The notes under the pieces are model-generated. The model searched no databases and had not been told where the DNA came from. It saw only the letters and a program-made list of their open reading frames with translations. A DNA stretch of 5,476 bases. Origin: Rhodocyclaceae bacterium. GTDB taxonomy: Bacteria; Pseudomonadota; Gammaproteobacteria; Burkholderiales; Rhodocyclaceae. Location: the NCBI GenBank assembly GCA_018262875.1, contig JADFDL010000129.1:1-5476 (forward strand). The letters are read 5' to 3'. Below, one piece after another: positions 4,811 to 5,476 of this stretch (positions are counted from its first letter, which is position 1; each line of letters opens with the position of its first letter). A program made the translations under genes and the position numbers.

Positions 4811-5476
4811 TCAGGTCTCCAGCACGTAGGTGCCCGGCGCGTCGGCGAGCTTCGGGTATTGCTCCGTTGCGACCGGGTAGGCATCGACGAGTTCGCCGGT
4901 CTGCGGCTTGAGCCAGGCCAACCAGTCCTCCCACCAGGTGCCGGGATGTTCCTCGGCGCGTCCCTGCCATTGCTCGAAACGGTCGCGCCGGTGCGCCACG
5001 CCGGCGCGATAGCTGCGTTTGGGCGGCTCGACCTTCGGATTGACGATGCCGAGAATGTGGCCCGAGGAGGACCGCACGAAACGCTTCTCGGCCGGCACGT
5101 GGTTGCAAACGCGGAAACACTGCTGCCAGGGCGCGATGTGGTCGTCCTCGGCGGAGACGGCGTAGAGCGGCTGGCGGATGCGGCCGAGGTCGATCGGCTG
5201 GCCGCCGATCGTCAACGCATCGCCCCGAATGAGATTGTTGCGCAGGTAGAGCTCGCGCAGGTACCAAGCGTGCATTGCGAAAGGCATGCGCGTGGTGTCC
5301 ATGTTCCAGTAGAGCACGTCGAAGGGCGGCGGCGCCTCGCCGTAGAGATAGCCGTGCACGACGTACTGCCAGATCAGGCTGTTCGATCGCAGCAGGCGGA
5401 AGGCGGCGGCCATTTCCTTGCCGTCGAGGAAGCCCTTGTCCCGCATCGTCTGGGTCAGCCAGCGCACGCTGCCCTC
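4811..5476 (-). CDS. phaC: Poly-beta-hydroxyalkanoate synthase, C-terminal part (5' end outside window)
   Basis: The last 221 residues of a PHA synthase are visible, and the frame stays open to the right edge. The enzyme polymerises hydroxyacyl-CoA into storage polyester at the granule surface. Recognisable PhaC blocks in order are LLRSNSLIWQYVVHGYL, the FDVLYWNMDTTRMP motif, a PIDLGRI segment, and EDDHIAPW, whose Asp codon at 5141-5143 is the catalytic-triad aspartate. They are followed by SSGHILGIVNP, with the triad His codon at 5057-5059, a tryptophan-rich TWWEDWLAWL block and an APGTYVLET tail. The catalytic cysteine lies upstream, outside the window. The style fits class I enzymes (usually about 560-600 residues), so roughly 60% is missing. 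A GTG at 5467 is in frame but is internal to the conserved domain and not the real start. The gene converges on rubB across a shared hairpin. I see no phaA, phaB or phasin gene in the window. Confidence 0.93.
   Translation of the reverse strand, partial: EGSVRWLTQTMRDKGFLDGKEMAAAFRLLRSNSLIWQYVVHGYLYGEAPPPFDVLYWNMDTTRMPFAMHAWYLRELYLRNNLIRGDALTIGGQPIDLGRIRQPLYAVSAEDDHIAPWQQCFRVCNHVPAEKRFVRSSSGHILGIVNPKVEPPKRSYRAGVAHRRDRFEQWQGRAEEHPGTWWEDWLAWLKPQTGELVDAYPVATEQYPKLADAPGTYVLET

Noticed and set aside
3561..5267. Minus-strand open frame of 568 codons opposite rubB and crossing into phaC
   Set aside because: It is arginine/histidine-rich shadow translation of a GC-rich region. rubB and phaC both show full family motifs in other frames, and the frame runs through the hairpin.

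Overview
The window looks like a chromosomal piece of a GC-rich proteobacterium, most likely a betaproteobacterium (Rhodocyclales-like). The reasons are the strong G/C bias at third codon positions, the PHA synthase, the OxyR sequence style and the stand-alone rubredoxin/rubredoxin reductase pair. The lineage is inferred from protein style and no database was searched. I see no tRNA, rRNA, CRISPR array, insertion sequence or prophage gene. All gene-free gaps are under 150 bases.

Left part (1-1684, minus strand): a tight three-gene operon reads leftwards. It encodes a hemerythrin-like di-iron protein, a 73-residue DUF2249 protein, and a large multi-pass membrane protein that runs off the left edge. 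A perfect FNR/Dnr-type dyad (TTGAC-N4-GTCAA, 1747-1760) lies upstream of the first gene at a distance suitable for class II activation. Together these suggest a low-oxygen or nitric-oxide response module. The regulator assignment is inference.

Centre (1827-4688): an OxyR-type LysR regulator (minus strand) is divergent from a plus-strand operon of rubrerythrin, rubredoxin and rubredoxin:NAD+ reductase. The three enzymes make a complete electron chain: NADH to FAD reductase to rubredoxin to the rubrerythrin di-iron site to hydrogen peroxide. The OxyR keeps both redox cysteines (C199/C208) and its family-conserved N-terminus, but that N-terminus begins at an ATC codon behind a perfect Shine-Dalgarno sequence. 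A perfect dyad, CTGATAT-N7-ATATCAG, lies in the 120-base divergent intergenic region. It overlaps the likely oxyR -10 box and sits near -65 of a likely rubrerythrin promoter, as expected for an autorepressing, divergently activating LysR-type regulator.

Right part (4689-5476): a perfect 13-bp hairpin immediately follows the reductase stop codon. A short repeat-containing spacer follows. The 3' part of a PHA synthase gene (phaC) then converges from the right on the minus strand and is cut by the window edge. The theme of the window is defence against peroxide and probably nitric oxide or oxygen, next to a carbon-storage gene whose link to the rest is only positional.
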